Assembly: GCA_002794785.1 (NCBI GenBank)
Contig: NBBA01000004.1
Span: 1,674,001-1,738,000, forward strand
From: Coniferiporia sulphurascens
Taxonomy: Eukaryota; Basidiomycota; Agaricomycetes; Hymenochaetales; Hymenochaetaceae
Direction of reading: 5' to 3'
Length of the DNA: 64,000 nt
The position numbers and the translations under genes were made by a program. Within the stretch, counting starts at the first letter, position 1; each line of letters starts with the position of its first letter. Shown piece after piece: positions 24,798 to 36,137 of this stretch. The notes under the pieces were generated by a model, which made no database searches, had not been told where the DNA came from, and saw only the letters and a list, made by a program, of their open reading frames with translations.

Positions 24798-26530
24798 CTA
24801 CGACGCTACGAACGGCCAGACCTCACTCTCGCCTTCAGCGAGCGTCCGCGCGCCGTTGCCCGTGATTCCAAGAACATTGTACTGCGAGCCCATGCCCGTG
24901 AGGTCAGTGAGGCGGCGCGCTGCAAGCGCAATATCGTTACAATTAACGTCCACTGCTCCCCCTGCTTTTCCCGCTTGTACAAGTCGTGCGACGCGCGTCT
25001 CGATGCCCATATTGCGAAGGAATTTATGTTGTGTAATAGCACCATGCGAGACGGCTATGCATTCGAATTATTGCGGGATGTGGGCGAGTGTTAAAGTGGT
25101 AGTGTCAGCGATTCAACGGAGGCATACCTGAGTCCCCGATAGCCTCTTTGAGGAGGGCGAAATCGACATTCGCCGTAAGATCACACTGTCCGGGAGCCTC
25201 AAATACGTCCACGATTTTGTGCTTCTTGAAAGCCTGGGTAGGATTATGCTCGTCGGCTTTAGGCAGAATGCATCAGAGTTCGAAGGTCTTACCCGTAATG
25301 AGTTGCCAGACATGCTATTCTGTCCATAATCGATTATAAGCGCGCTTCCGCCGGCGCCCCTGGGGTCATTCACGAGCTCGGCGACCTGACGCGCAGCCTT
25401 GAAGCCGACTGGCGAGACCTCGAGCCGCACTCCGTCAGTGAGCCTGGTGAAACGCGGCGACATGTTTCCCATGAGGGTTGCGAGTGACGTTGGCTCGGGG
25501 GTGCGTACAAAACGAAGGGGCGGGAGAGGGGGAGGTGCATTGGGATTCTTGATTATAGTCGAAGCGGTGGGGTCGGGTTCGCTGGTTATCTGTATTTCAT
25601 GCCAAGCATTTCTGTATTTCTATTCATAAAAATGGTTTAATGAGCAGTTCTAGGAAATAAGGAGTAAGAAAACACACTTCAAGTAGATGTATGGGCAAAG
25701 CATCAAAGAACTCGTGTGCAATGATCATCGTGAACGTATCCGAGTTTACTTCTGAGCTCGCGAGAACGTCCTCAAGCGAGTCACGCCAATGGACAATTTC
25801 CCGATCACCAAACGCCTTGCTTTTGAGTAGACCGTACTTCTGCAGCACCTCGCGTTGGAGCGACCGCATGGACGCGCTCGTTTCGACCAGATGGAATTCA
25901 TGGAGTGCGGTGGCGCAGTCAGGGAACTGAGCCCAAGTGCGCAACGCGTCGGCGGCAAGTGTGCCACGTCCTGGCCCGAGCTCAACAACACGCACGCGTG
26001 ATGGGCGGCCAGCAGCGTGCCAGCGGCTGAGGTGCCAAATGGCGATGAGCTGCTCGAGAAAGTGGACACGAATATATTTAGACGCCGGAATCCTACCGCT
26101 CGTCACTTTTCTTTTCTCCATTTATGAAGACAACGAAGGGGGGCGTACCTCACCGAAGACCTGGCTGATCTCCGGGCTGGTGATGAAATCCCCCCGCTGG
26201 CCGAAAACCGGGTTACTTGGATTCATGTAGTATCCCTCGGTCGGGTGAGCGAGGCAGAGTTGCATGTACGTCGACACCGACATCGGACCTGTCGCCTGTG
26301 CACTATTACTTCACTTCCGACTGACCGGCTTTCTCGCGCATCCTCACCTTGATAGTGTCGCGAATTATTTTATCCAGTCTTGTTTGATTCGATGCTGTCG
26401 CGGTCGAGGCATGTCGTGCACCGGTCCTGGCAGCGCGTAACGCACGAGCGGCCCCGCAACCCTCGTTTCTCCGAGCACTTCCGGCGAGAAAGGCACAGGC
26501 CCTTGGGCTAGAGAGCTTCCATGAATTCAT
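24798..26530 (-). CDS. NDUFAF7: NDUFAF7-like mitochondrial protein arginine methyltransferase
   Basis: Mitochondrial SAM-dependent methyltransferase (DUF185/MidA family) that dimethylates an arginine of the NDUFS2-type subunit during complex I assembly. The start at 26530 gives an Arg/Ala/Ser-rich presequence (GAARALRAARTGARHASTAT). After an intron come ATGPMSVSTYMQLCL and HPTEGYYM (~26225-26290), RGDFITSPEISQVFGE (~26150-26210), the SAM-binding strand RVRVVELGPGRGTLAADALR (~25920-26000), HLVETSASMRSLQ, and TMIIAHEFFDALPIHLLE (~25680-25740), all diagnostic. The C-terminal half contains SPRFTRLTDGVRLEVSPVGF (~25390-25460), GGSALIIDYGQ (~25320-25360), APGQCDLTANVDFALLKEAI (~25140-25200) and LGITGNGARTLAEGESEVWP, stopping at 24798-24800. 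It shares a bidirectional promoter of about 270 bp with eIF6. Confidence 0.9.
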
Positions 26531-26800
26531 CGAGCGAGGCGGAAGACTCGAAATGACTCGAATGAATGTTCACGGTCAGGAGTCGGACTGCCTTACAAGC
26601 AAGAAGTGCCAGTGCTTTCGGTACCGCGCGTGTGACTACTGCGCGCGGGCTTCAAACAAAAAAAATACTTATAACCGGCTGCTCCGAAGTTGTTCAGAAC
26701 ACTAGCGACCTCAGCGGGGCCTGCAATATCCATCCTTCCCTTCATCAACCCCCTTTTACGACCTTTCTCGCAAACAAGTACCGATTTTAAAACTCACATT
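26531..26800. promoter_or_regulatory. bidirectional promoter between NDUFAF7 and eIF6 genes
   Basis: 270 bp between divergent starts, so it must serve both genes. A run of A (~26660) and CT-rich tracts close to the eIF6 start are visible. No specific binding site was recognised. Confidence 0.55.
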
Positions 26801-27798
26801 ATGGCTACCCGTGCGTTTCAATTTTTTCCCCTCTTAAAAATGATCAGAAGCGCGCATGCTCAGAACCGTGTTGCATATAGGCACCCAGTTCGAGAACAGC
26901 AGCGACATCGGCGTATTCGCAAAATTGACGAATAGCTATTGCCTGTGCGCCATACAGGGCAGCACAAACTTCTACTCTACGTTTGAAGCCGAGCTAGGCG
27001 ACGTGATCCCCATCGTACACACCTCCATCGGCGGCACGCGCATCATTGGACGGCTCACCGCAGGCAATCGCCACGGCCTGCTTGTACCCTCAACTACGAC
27101 CGATCAAGAGCTTCAGCACCTCCGTAACGCGCTTCCCGACCAGGTCGCCATCCAGCGTATTGAAGAGCGCCTTTCTGCACTCGGAAACGTCATCGCATGC
27201 AACGACTACGTCGCACTTGTGCACCCGGACGTCGACCGTGAAACAGAGGAAATCATTGCTGACGTCCTCAAGGTCGAAGTGTTCCGTCAGACGGTCGCAG
27301 AAAACGTTCTCGTCGGTTCATACAGCGTCCTTTCGAATCAAGGCGCCCTCGTACACCCGAAGACCAGTACTCAGGACCAAGATGAGCTCAGCAGTTTGCT
27401 CCAGGTCCCCTTGGTGGTGAGTTTTTTTCTTTCTCACACAAAAAAAAACTTGTAATCTAATTACCATGCGCGCTCCAAGGCGGGTACGGTAAATCGTGGC
27501 TCGGATGTAATTGGTGCGGGACTCATTGTAAACGACTGGTGCGCCTTCACCGGACTTGACACCACTGCAACGGAGATCAGTGTGATTGAAGCAACATTCA
27601 GTGAGTTGGTTCATCGTATCATGTAGCCCTGCCTCAAACCATCCGACCCCTTCTTGATCCTATACCATCTGTTCCCATGCCTGCTTATTTATATTCTTCC
27701 ATCATGATGCTGACTCTCACTTCACAGAACTACAAGGACACGATTCATCTGCGGTGATCGGCGAGATGCGCGATTCGCTGATCGACAACTGGGCATGA
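26801..27798 (+). CDS. TIF6: translation initiation factor 6 (eIF6/Tif6)
   Basis: Nuclear and cytosolic factor that binds the 60S subunit, is needed for its biogenesis, and blocks premature joining to 40S. The start exon is only four codons (MATR); an intron (GTGCGT...ATATAG) joins it to [20 protein letters not shown], the conserved N-terminus. Typical blocks follow: [20 protein letters not shown] (~27020-27080), [37 protein letters not shown] (~27200-27260), [20 protein letters not shown] (~27280-27340), GALVHPKTS, then after an intron [20 protein letters not shown] (~27480-27540) and [20 protein letters not shown]. The last exon encodes [20 protein letters not shown] and stops TGA at 27796-27798. 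Length (about 245 residues) is normal. Confidence 0.97.
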
Positions 27799-28286
27799 AA
27801 AAGGATAGTGAACGAGGAGTCTGCGTACGATAGTTGCTTCTGCCGTCCCCATCCATGTTGCTGTTCTTATATCATGCTCTTGTCATTTGATCCCTGCCAG
27901 TGTTGCCACTCACACATTGTATTCTTAGGTAGTCACGATAGATTAATCGTTCATGACAACTGATTGTACACACGATAATATGCAAATGTATACCATTAAG
28001 CTGAGGAAGGACGCAAAACCCTCGGAAATGAGAAGCGACAGACTGAAAAGTCCATAAGGTGAATTAATAACTCGATGCTTTGAGAAAAAGTGTCCAATAC
28101 AAAAGTAAATCTGCCAGCATGAGGCAAGAAAGCTAAAGGATAGCAAATGAGTGGAAAGCACAAGTATAGTAATATGGGAGTACAACAAGTGGTACAGTCA
28201 GAAGAACGAAATGTGGGTGCTGGATAAATTAGCAGAATATGCAGGTTCGAGAGTTTTTTTTAATGAACGCGGATGGAAGTAACTAA
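27799..28286. other. convergent intergenic region between eIF6 and PRXL2-like genes
   Basis: About 490 bp holding two 3' ends. AT-rich; no gene or clear structure seen. Confidence 0.4.
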
Positions 28287-30652
28287 TTATTGTTGCTGAA
28301 TGTCAAGCTTTACGTTATATCGCAGTGGGTCGGATTCCGACGCGGTGGCATACAACTCATCCTCTTCTCCGTCGTCCTCCTCGACGACGGGGAATCGGCA
28401 CCTTTTTGTATCAAGGTGTTCTCCCACATGTTTAGCGGCAGCGACAGTGATTCCACCCGCGCGCCGGCTCTGGCGCTTGCGCTTCAAGCGAGCCAGGCTG
28501 CGCCGCCGTTGGGCCATCCACGCCTCCTCGTCACTTATCGAGTCGAGCTGCACACCGTGGTCCTGTTCCCTACGCAACTGCATCATGCGGTGTGCGCGGT
28601 GCAGCGCGGGCGTCTGCACACCGCTGGCTGCAACGATATTGAGGATCGGCGCGTGCGCACGCGTGTGCCGCATCCGATGCGCATATGCGCACGCCAAGTT
28701 TGGGCCTAGCACGAACTCACCGCCGAGCTGCGCGCTATCTCCCCCGCGCTCAAAGAGCGGCAGCACGAACCGGCGCGCATCCGCAAGCGTACGGCGCAAC
28801 CCGCCCTGGCCACAGTTCCCGCCCGTGATATAGTGACCGCATTCAGATTCGGGCCCTGGGTCAGTTGTTTTCAGACTCATGCCGAGCGCTCGGTGCACAG
28901 AGAGTGTGGGGTCGGTGTAAATGGGGATTCGTGTACCTGTGATTTCTGAAATTTGAGATGGTCAGAATGAGGCACTGTTTCATCATGAGCTGTAGAAGTT
29001 AGATATCTCACGTTTGTATGGTGCGATCAGAGAATGCGAACCGACTCCAACTATCACAATCTTTAGCCCCGCCTTCTCCAGTGCAGCAACATCAACTTCT
29101 GAGCTAATAGAGCGGACGTAGTCCTGGCATGTAGAGAACCTGCAAGGGAGATTCAGTTTAGAGGGCGAAAGAGCTCTATAAATTAACGTAGTGCATACCG
29201 GAAATGCCTTACGAAAATGACAACAGTCTTTTCGTGCTCCCACAAATCACCGAAGCGCACGCGGACACCGCTTTCGGCCACTACGGGCAAGGACACAGCC
29301 AAATGGAGTTGTTCCGGCGTCGGTAGGGCGTACTCGTCGAACGGATAATTTACGACCGGTATTGGGAATTGCTCCTTCTTATCCCTGGTCGTCTCGTAAA
29401 GCTCCACTTGCGGGCGCAGGAGCGAGCGCGAGCCGAAACTGAAGAGCCTGTTTCTTCTTCTTCGCGGAACGAGGCCGGCGTCGAGGTCCGCGTCTGGAAC
29501 GCCGCGCCGCAGCTCGGGAACGGACGCGTATCCCTCGTCGTCCCGGTCTGCGGACGGCATGTATCGAAACGGGTCTGGAGACGCATTACGCGCAGAAGAG
29601 AGCGAGATATCAGACATATTTGAAAGGGCCGCTGAGCGGGGGAACGGGAAGGTCGGCGTAGGGCTTGGTGCTGACATGGGGAGATCGGGGACTGGTAGGG
29701 GCTTTTCATTTGCACTCGCCGGGTTCCATTTGAGCCGCGAGAGACTGCTTGCACTCCGTTTGTGCAGGAGTTTCTTGATGAGGCTTGTACTGGCCGGCGA
29801 AGGGGAGCGGGAATCCGCTGGAGCAAGCGCTCTGTCCGCAAACGCCGCCGCTCGTGGCGTTGGCGTCGGCGACATAGCGAGACCAAGAAGGGAAGAGGTT
29901 GAGGACGAGTTCCTACTGGAGCTCGCGCTGAGGTCTGGCGTCAACGGTGGTGTGTACATGTAGCTTAGACTAGACACCTTCCGGGGAATATAGTGGCTCT
30001 TTTGAGGCTGGGTAGAAGATGCGTCTCGAAAAAACGCAGCTATATGGGAATACCGACGCTGATGATGGTCGCGATCTTGATCGGTGTCATACATCTGTCT
30101 AGTGAACCCTGATGTGCGCTGCAATCTAGTGTCGCCAGAATCGGACTTGTCGACATCTGAGAGTCCGTGTACGCTTGCCACGGGTTGAAGTACCCCAAGC
30201 TCCAGGTAGCCAGCAGCATCCGTACCCGAATCGGCTCCGAGATTATAGAAGCTTGACGTGTGAGCGTCGGCCGGCGCCACGTCGGGACCAGATTCAAAGG
30301 GGTAAAACGGGACTGGAAGTGCGGCAGTGAGTGTGTATCCACTGCCGGAGCCTGATGGGAACGCTTTGGGGCTGAGACGCGCGATATCAATTGGGGCTGT
30401 ACGTGCCGGCTGTAAGTCGTGGTAACTGGCATGTTGATCCAGACTGCAGGTGAAGCTGTAGCTGCGACGCCGCAGTTCAGTTAAGGACGCGAAGGGGTCT
30501 TCCAGGTCGAATGGAGGGTAGCGTGGGTCGGCGCACTCGCGTGTAGTCAGGACGGGCGGCGGCTTGCGCTTGCACAGACTCGCTCTGTTCCCAGGGCCCG
30601 GACTCGCACTCGTCGGCGGCGACGCTGTTGCGGTAGTAGGCGCAAGACTCAT
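28287..30652 (-). CDS. PRXL2/AhpC-TSA_2-type peroxiredoxin-like protein with long disordered N-terminus
   Basis: The C-terminal half is the thioredoxin-fold AhpC/TSA family 2 domain known from PRXL2/FAM213 and fungal homologues: RFGDLWEHEKTVVIFVRHFR (~29190-29260), then after a 73-nt intron FSTCQDYVRSISSEVDVAAL (~29085-29150), GLKIVIVGVGSHSLIAPYKR (~29000-29060), IPIYTDPTLSVHRALGMSLK (~28870-28930) and GNCGQGGLRRTLADARRFVL. The conserved late strand GGEFVLGP (~28710-28735) and HTRAHAPILNIVAASG are present. About 470 residues before the domain are Ser/Pro-rich and disordered, with KLLHKRSASSLSRLKWNP and several RxxS sites. The start at 30652 (MSLAPTTATA) is preferred over the in-frame ATG at 30685. 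The usual CxxC at the redox site is reduced to one Cys (FSTC). The tail after the domain is basic then acidic (RRRSLARLKRKRQSRRAGG, EEDDGEEDE). Reaction inferred to be thiol-based. Confidence 0.8.
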
Positions 30653-31065
30653 CTCGCAAATTGCGGTGGTTGCCCCCCAGCGCAATCAAGATTAGAAGGG
30701 GTGCCAGGTCTGATTCACAGAGGAGATGAGATGGGGAAGGGGCTTCGGCGCACGCAGAGGGCTTTATAAAGAAGTCTGAGGGCTCAAGGCTCGAGCGAGG
30801 CCACCGACATTCGGCAGCAGAACACCTGGAGAGCAACGTGTTCTGAACGGGAAGGGTGCAATGTGCGCTGGTGTGGGTAAGGCCAGTCAGTTTCCGGGGC
30901 CTTCAAAAGCTGTGATTTTTTTATGGCGTAGATATTTAGCTGCGGGCCCAGTCTACCCCCTACGCAGCCCGCATCGTTAGGTGCCGCCGGGTTTGCAAAA
31001 AAGCGCAGCGGCGCGTAGTTCAAAGAGTACATCGTCCGGTCGGTACGACTATCCCAGCTCGGCGT
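30653..31065. other. intergenic region upstream of PRXL2-like gene
   Basis: About 410 bp presumed to hold the PRXL2-like promoter. Short frames here have no coding character that I can defend. Confidence 0.35.
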
Positions 31066-31393
31066 CTAGGGTTGGACAAAGTTGAAGAGTCGTTCGCCCT
31101 CTTCTGGGGAAAACGCCGTCGGCACGTTGATAACCATGAGGGCTGCCATCAACCCGAGATTAGATGCTGAGATGCGGAGGCCCAAGGCCTGACACGCGGT
31201 GGATGCGTGCCACAGACGCACAACATGAGGCGTAATTGGTGACTCGCGAGTCGTAGCTCACTTCAATCAGTCTTTCTTGTCCCTCAATTGAGCCTCGCAA
31301 CTCTCCTTTGCCACAGCCAAAATGTAAACAAACATCTATGACACTAGTAATGGGAGGCGTTGACTCGGGTGCGCTATCGTAACAACAGCTGTC
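31066..31393 (-). CDS. small unrecognised two-exon reading frame (or gene remnant)
   Basis: Two open blocks join in frame across a canonical 73-nt intron (donor GTGAGC at 31261, acceptor TGTCAG before 31188). The first block reads APESTPPITSVIDVCLHFGC then GKGELRGSIEGQERLIE; the second reads ALGLRISASNLGLMAALMVI then NVPTAFSPEEGERLFNFVQP and a stop at 31066-31068. The first block opens behind a possible acceptor (CCCCGATAG) at 31394, with a CTTTAAC branch-like site, so another 5' exon is expected. None with a start codon was found before the AVT3-like gene ends at 31565. The composition looks coding (balanced hydrophobics, amphipathic helices). No family is recognised; it could be a small protein or the 3' remnant of a lost gene. 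Confidence 0.4.
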
Positions 31394-31564
31394 CTATCGG
31401 GGTTAAAGCGCAAAAGTTCGCATTTTGCATCATCTGTAATGATTTAGGTCCGGCTGAACATTATAATCTTTGTTATCTCCGTCTAAAAAGCTATGATTTC
31501 CGAATAGTCCTAATGCAAAAAGCCCAACAGTCCTAAAGTGTAGAATTTATCGCATACTTTCCGT

Positions 31565-34466
31565 CTAAGGCGAGGGCACTGTATCGCATTTCCCTAAACT
31601 TGGAGCCCCCCCAGATGGCGCCAGGATCAACTAAGAGCACAGGACTGTGAGGAACTAGCCGCCTTATGAGACGTATCAAATAGACGCACCTTGACTGTCT
31701 GTACGGTCGTGTAAAAAGCAGCGGCGGTTCCAAAGATCATGAGTAATATATCCGCGATCTTCGCTTTGCGAGTGCGTGCGCATGCTCTGTAGTGCAGCAT
31801 CGCCGGGTACACGTAACACAAGGGAACACTACGGTGGCCGCGGATTTAGCAAGAAGAAAAGTATTTTGACTATATTGTCCTATAGTTGCCGGGAAATTTA
31901 CTCACCAAGCAAAGCTTCCGACGAGGGATACGAACTTGTCCAAGTCGCTCGCACCGGCCCAGCTTACCAGTGCAGTTACCGCAGCGATAAAGAAGCGGAA
32001 GATGTTCTTCTGCCACTTGACCTTCAAGTCTCCCTTGCCACTGCGTGTGAACAAGCCGTTCTCCATGATCCGTATGGCGGGGAAAAGCTGCAATGGGACG
32101 GAGAGCAGTATTGCTACTGAGTACAGGAATTGCACAATCTGCACGAGCTTCTTGTCCGTGTCAAGGTTCGTTATAACGAGGGTCTGAATCTCGGAGCCAA
32201 AGGTAAGATACGCGAGTACACCCGCACCACCGAAGAGAACTACGGTACGCATGTGCATGTGAGAAAACATATTTTAAGTATGACTATCACTCACCGATCA
32301 GGAAAAGCATAACGGCAGTGAGCACGGCGGGGAACTTGCGTGGTTCCCTCATAGAATCGGAAATGGGAATAACCTTAAGCAAAGTAAGTTAGAGCACTCA
32401 TTCCAGACTAAAGCATATATTTTTAATTACCAGGCCAACACCCTCAAAAGAGAATACGGCCGTCCTGGTAGAAATATGAGTAGATGATTCCTGCGAAGAC
32501 TCTCACAAGACGTACCCTATAAGTAGCGGGAAGTCCTTGGGATTGAATAGCTCCACTTTTGCGATTCCTCTGTCCGCGATGATGGCAAACTCGCTGCCAA
32601 AGATGTACAGAAGACCCGCAAGGATAAAAACATCCGCGATGAGCGCAGCTGAACTTAACTTTGCGATGTTCCGAACCAGCACGAACGGCAGGAGAACGAT
32701 GAGCTGCAGGAGGATAAAGTATTGTACGGGGTAAGAATGCACGCAGTTCGTGACCGCCAGCACAACTGCTCGCAGGTTTTCGGAAATGAAGATTGTGTAA
32801 GCGGAGACAAAGCCGAGTTGTGAAACGGCGATGGAACTGAGAATAGCATAGCGCATCCATGGGCCGTAGAGTTTTCCACCAATATCTGTTTAATAGAAGC
32901 TTAGGATGCACAACCACAATGCGCTCAGGGAAAGACGCACCCCCGAAACTTCCCCGCACGACTGTCTTGGCCTTCAAGAGGAGCAAAAATGAATATAAGG
33001 AAATGAGGGCAATTCCGACCAGCATTAACGTTGAGAATAAAATCCCTCCGTTGAAGAACCTACAATTACGTGGTCAGTTAGACGCAGCCGCGAGATGTTA
33101 AGGGGTTCTAGGGGAAATTACGGACGCTTTCCCGAGAAATAGAACACCAGTGCCAATGAATGATTTCATTAGCTTTAATAAGATGAAGTTAGCGACCATG
33201 AACTGCCGGTGACAAGCGGTAACAGTCAATTGGCCCACCATTAGAACAGCTTGCGTGACAGTAGCGTCTCCGTGAGGCCCTACGCTCGCTCGACGCGAAC
33301 GTCTTGCACGAGAAATGGAACGCTTGCTAGCCTCTCGAGGTAGAAGGGGAGCCGTTTCGGAAGATTCTATTGGTTTAGAAAAGTCGGGAGGAGCTAAGAC
33401 AGATTATCTCAAAGATTAATTTAGGACAGATGAACAATATCATGCTCACCTTCTAACTGGGCTAATGTCGGCCTTGCAACGCCCGTAGGTCCTGCGATAC
33501 CCTCTTCCTGCCCCAAGAGAGCGGCATCATCTTCCTCCTCATCTTCCTCAAGATCTTCACCAGCCTATCGAGTCGATATACAACTATTAATACTTCTCAC
33601 TAGCTGTTTTGAGTGACTGATTCTTACGAAATGACCGAAAAGGTACAAAAATTCAATGAAGTTATTTGACACAACTGGCTCATCAAAACCCTGTTCGTTT
33701 GCGCGACGAATAACATAGTCGCGTCGAAATCCGCCTGGCTCGTGTATATGTTCTAGTGCTGGATGCGGCGGTGCAGCTGTAGGAGCGATCAAAGAAGCGG
33801 CACGTGGACGTACGGCCTGACGCCTTTGATCAGCCTGCCATTTGTATATTGAATGTCTTCATAGAGTCTCTGGATATCAGACCACAGAAGTCAAGTCCGA
33901 ACGAAATCCGAAACGCACGTTATGTCACCGCCAGGCGCGTCATATGGGATAGGAAAAGGCTCAAGCTCATCCTGTTGTGGGATGGACGGCGACGGCTGAG
34001 CACCATTGCTGCCAGTGATACCGTTGCGCACAGAAGAGGCCAGCGAATCTGACGCACGCCTGCTGCCGTTCACCGATATACCGTCATCCACGTCCACTGT
34101 GCGTCGAGGTACAAGGTGGCGCCGCAGCACCCGCGCCATCTCCTCATCGGTAACGTCGTCGATGGGCATGCGCGCACCAGCTGGACTCTCGCCAGTCCCG
34201 TTCGCCGGCGTACTTGCCCCTCCGGTAAGCGGTGTGCGCGGCCGTATGGTGAACGAGCGCGACCCGAGGCTCGCAGGGAGCCCAGGGGAGCCGTCGCCGC
34301 CGCGCAGTGGGATGTTCGCAATCGGCGGCGTTGAAGGCGTGCCAAGTCTGGCTGAGCGACCCGTTGGGGTGCCCACGGCCAAGTGCCCTGGACTTCCCGG
34401 TGCGGGGAGTTGGTCGGCCACTAAACGAGGACTGCGAATATCTAGAGGCTTAGAGGGGGTCGACAT
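31565..34466 (-). CDS. AVT3/AVT4-like vacuolar amino acid transporter
   Basis: AAAP-family permease of the vacuolar membrane, related to Avt3/Avt4, which export neutral or basic amino acids from the vacuole. The start at 34466 (MSTPSKPLDIRSPRLV) opens a long cytosolic, Pro/Ser/acidic N-terminal region (to ~33470), as is usual for this subfamily. The first membrane segment carries the family signature LLKSFIGTGVLFLGKAFFNG (~33140-33185). Others include STLMLVGIALISLYSFLLLL (~32970-33040), AVSQLGFVSAYTIFISENLR (~32770-32830), YFILLQLIVLLPFVLVRNIA (~32665-32725), VFILAGLLYIFGSEFAIIAD, FSFEGVGLVIPI (~32400-32460), AVLTAVMLFLIVLFGGAGVL, QIVQFLYSVAILLSVPLQLF and FIAAVTALVSWAG. The C-terminus joins TVQTVK to LILAPSGGAPSLGKC through a GTGCGT...CTTAG intron; stop TAG at 31565-31567. 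Transport direction and substrates are inferred. Confidence 0.9.
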
Positions 34467-34738
34467 TGTGTCTGTCGACGGAAAGTTGGTGGTCGACTAT
34501 TATGTTGTTGGACGGTAGAGTACCGGGTCTAAGGATGAGTGAAAAGGGAAAGATAGCCTTGGCCGAGCACATGAAGCTGCCGCCGCCATCGACGCCAGCG
34601 CTTCGGACCTCGCACGCACGCCGGTCACACGCACCCGAATATAGAAATTACGCGTCGCGTCTGCTAACTGAACATACAAAAGCAATCATCCAAAATCCGG
34701 AATACGAGTATGCGGTACATTAAATCGGCGTAAGGCAT
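34467..34738. other. short intergenic stretch between AVT3-like and epimerase genes
   Basis: About 270 bp, the presumed promoter of the AVT3-like gene. Nothing distinctive seen. Confidence 0.35.
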
Positions 34739-35762
34739 TTATTCATCGGGCGTCTTGTGAACCCATCCGAGAAGTCTCTCCGCCTTGGAGCAGTTAAACA
34801 ATGACGCTCGTCCCTCGAGCGTTTGTCCCTCTTTCAGCGGCACATCTGCAAAGAACATCTTATGAAGCTCCCGTGTCTCTCGCGAGTCAGCCGTGTCGGG
34901 TGCGGTGATGAAAAACGCCTCGTGTCCACCCCACTTTTCGTCAGCACCGGTCAAAACCAGGAGGAACGCGTCGGCGGCAGAGTCCTGTTGGACATAGCCC
35001 CACAAGTCATTCCGCCGCGTTGCTGAGTCTGGACGCAAAGCCGTCGTCCGGTGCGGTACAGACCAATGCAAACGGAGACTCGCTATCCGCATGGAGGGAA
35101 ACCGTCGGACGATAGTTGCTGCTTGTTGTTCAGCTATCCTGAGTGTCTCCATAGAGTGAATATGGTACTCAGAGAGTGCGCGCGGGACATACAATTTCGA
35201 TAAACCGTAGGGCTCGTCAGGCTCGCACGGATGGTCTTCGTCAATTGGGAAGTAATGTAATTTAGGTCCTTGACTGTAAACCATCGGAACCACATTACAC
35301 GAAGATGCCTGGGCTACGCGCGTTATTCCGAGCTGAGAATGGACTTCAGTAAATTCAGGCATGCATCCCGACAAAAGCCTTACTTCGGCTGCCGCACGGA
35401 GGACGTTCCAGGAAATCACAACATTGCTAGATCCCAGCACAGCATGACGAACTTTATCTTCTTAACTTGGATGCATACAAGCCACACCTGTTATGCGTCT
35501 GCCAGATATAATCCCCTGGATTCGGATAAGCCGCGAGATGGGCGACAGCGTCACAGCCGGAGAGCACCTCAAGAGCCTTGTTGTAATCGCGCAGATCTGC
35601 CTTGATGAAGGTAAAGTCGCTGTGACCTGCGGCTTCTACGGCGTCTTCATGTTCAGGCGGGTCCGCAAAGTCGATACCAATCACCTGATTGCCCCGCGAT
35701 AGCGCACATAGAACGACTCGGCGGCCGACGCGTCCGTTGCAACCGGTAACGGCAATTTTCAT
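34739..35762 (-). CDS. NAD-dependent epimerase/dehydratase (extended SDR)
   Basis: Rossmann-fold nucleotide-sugar-epimerase-like protein. The start at 35762 gives MKIAVTGCNGRVGRRVVLCA, with the TGxxGxxG dinucleotide-binding motif at the very N-terminus. FIKADLRDYNKALEVLSGCD and AVAHLAAYPNP (~35560-35640) follow the SDR pattern. After introns come NVVISWNVLRAA, ITRVAQASSCNVV (the catalytic Ser region) and the active-site YGLSK (~35215), which splices directly into LIAEQQAATIVRRFPSM (GTATGT...CTCAG). The C-terminal part (NDLWGYVQQDSAADAFLLVL, HEAFFITAPDTADS, NCSKAERLLGWVHK) is the usual substrate-side lobe, ending at 34739-34741. Length near 300 residues is normal. The exact sugar or non-sugar substrate cannot be told. 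It shares a roughly 375 bp divergent region with the ABC transporter. Confidence 0.88.
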
Positions 35763-36137
35763 CCGGGAAGGCGATGATTTTGGCGGATGGACCGTCGGCG
35801 CCGTGGGGAACGCAAAGGGAAGTGTTTATGTCGTCTCAGGAACCCCTCCTGTGGGTTAAGTAAGCCACCATTGATGGTCTTACATAGACACTTGTTTAGA
35901 TAAGTGTGCTTGAATCAGCTGGGCATATTGGCCTGCCGGGAAATCGCCGCAAGAAACAGCGTTTGTGCCCAAAGGAGTAGTTCAGGAGGTTACTGTATCG
36001 GTTCAGCTCGGTAACTTAGCCGGCGCGCGTCACCGCGTGACTGGCACGTGACATCAGGGCGCTGGTCCCGCCCCTTCCCCCGCTCGGGTCTGTCACCTCC
36101 CGTTCGTCGTCGCCGCAGTCGCTATTTGCTTCCGCCG
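35763..36137. promoter_or_regulatory. divergent intergenic region between epimerase and ABC transporter genes
   Basis: About 375 bp that must contain both promoters. No confident motif was identified. Confidence 0.4.

Noticed and set aside
28300..28833. 177-codon plus-strand frame
   Set aside because: It is the antisense shadow of the PRXL2-like gene, whose protein is clearly conserved on the other strand.
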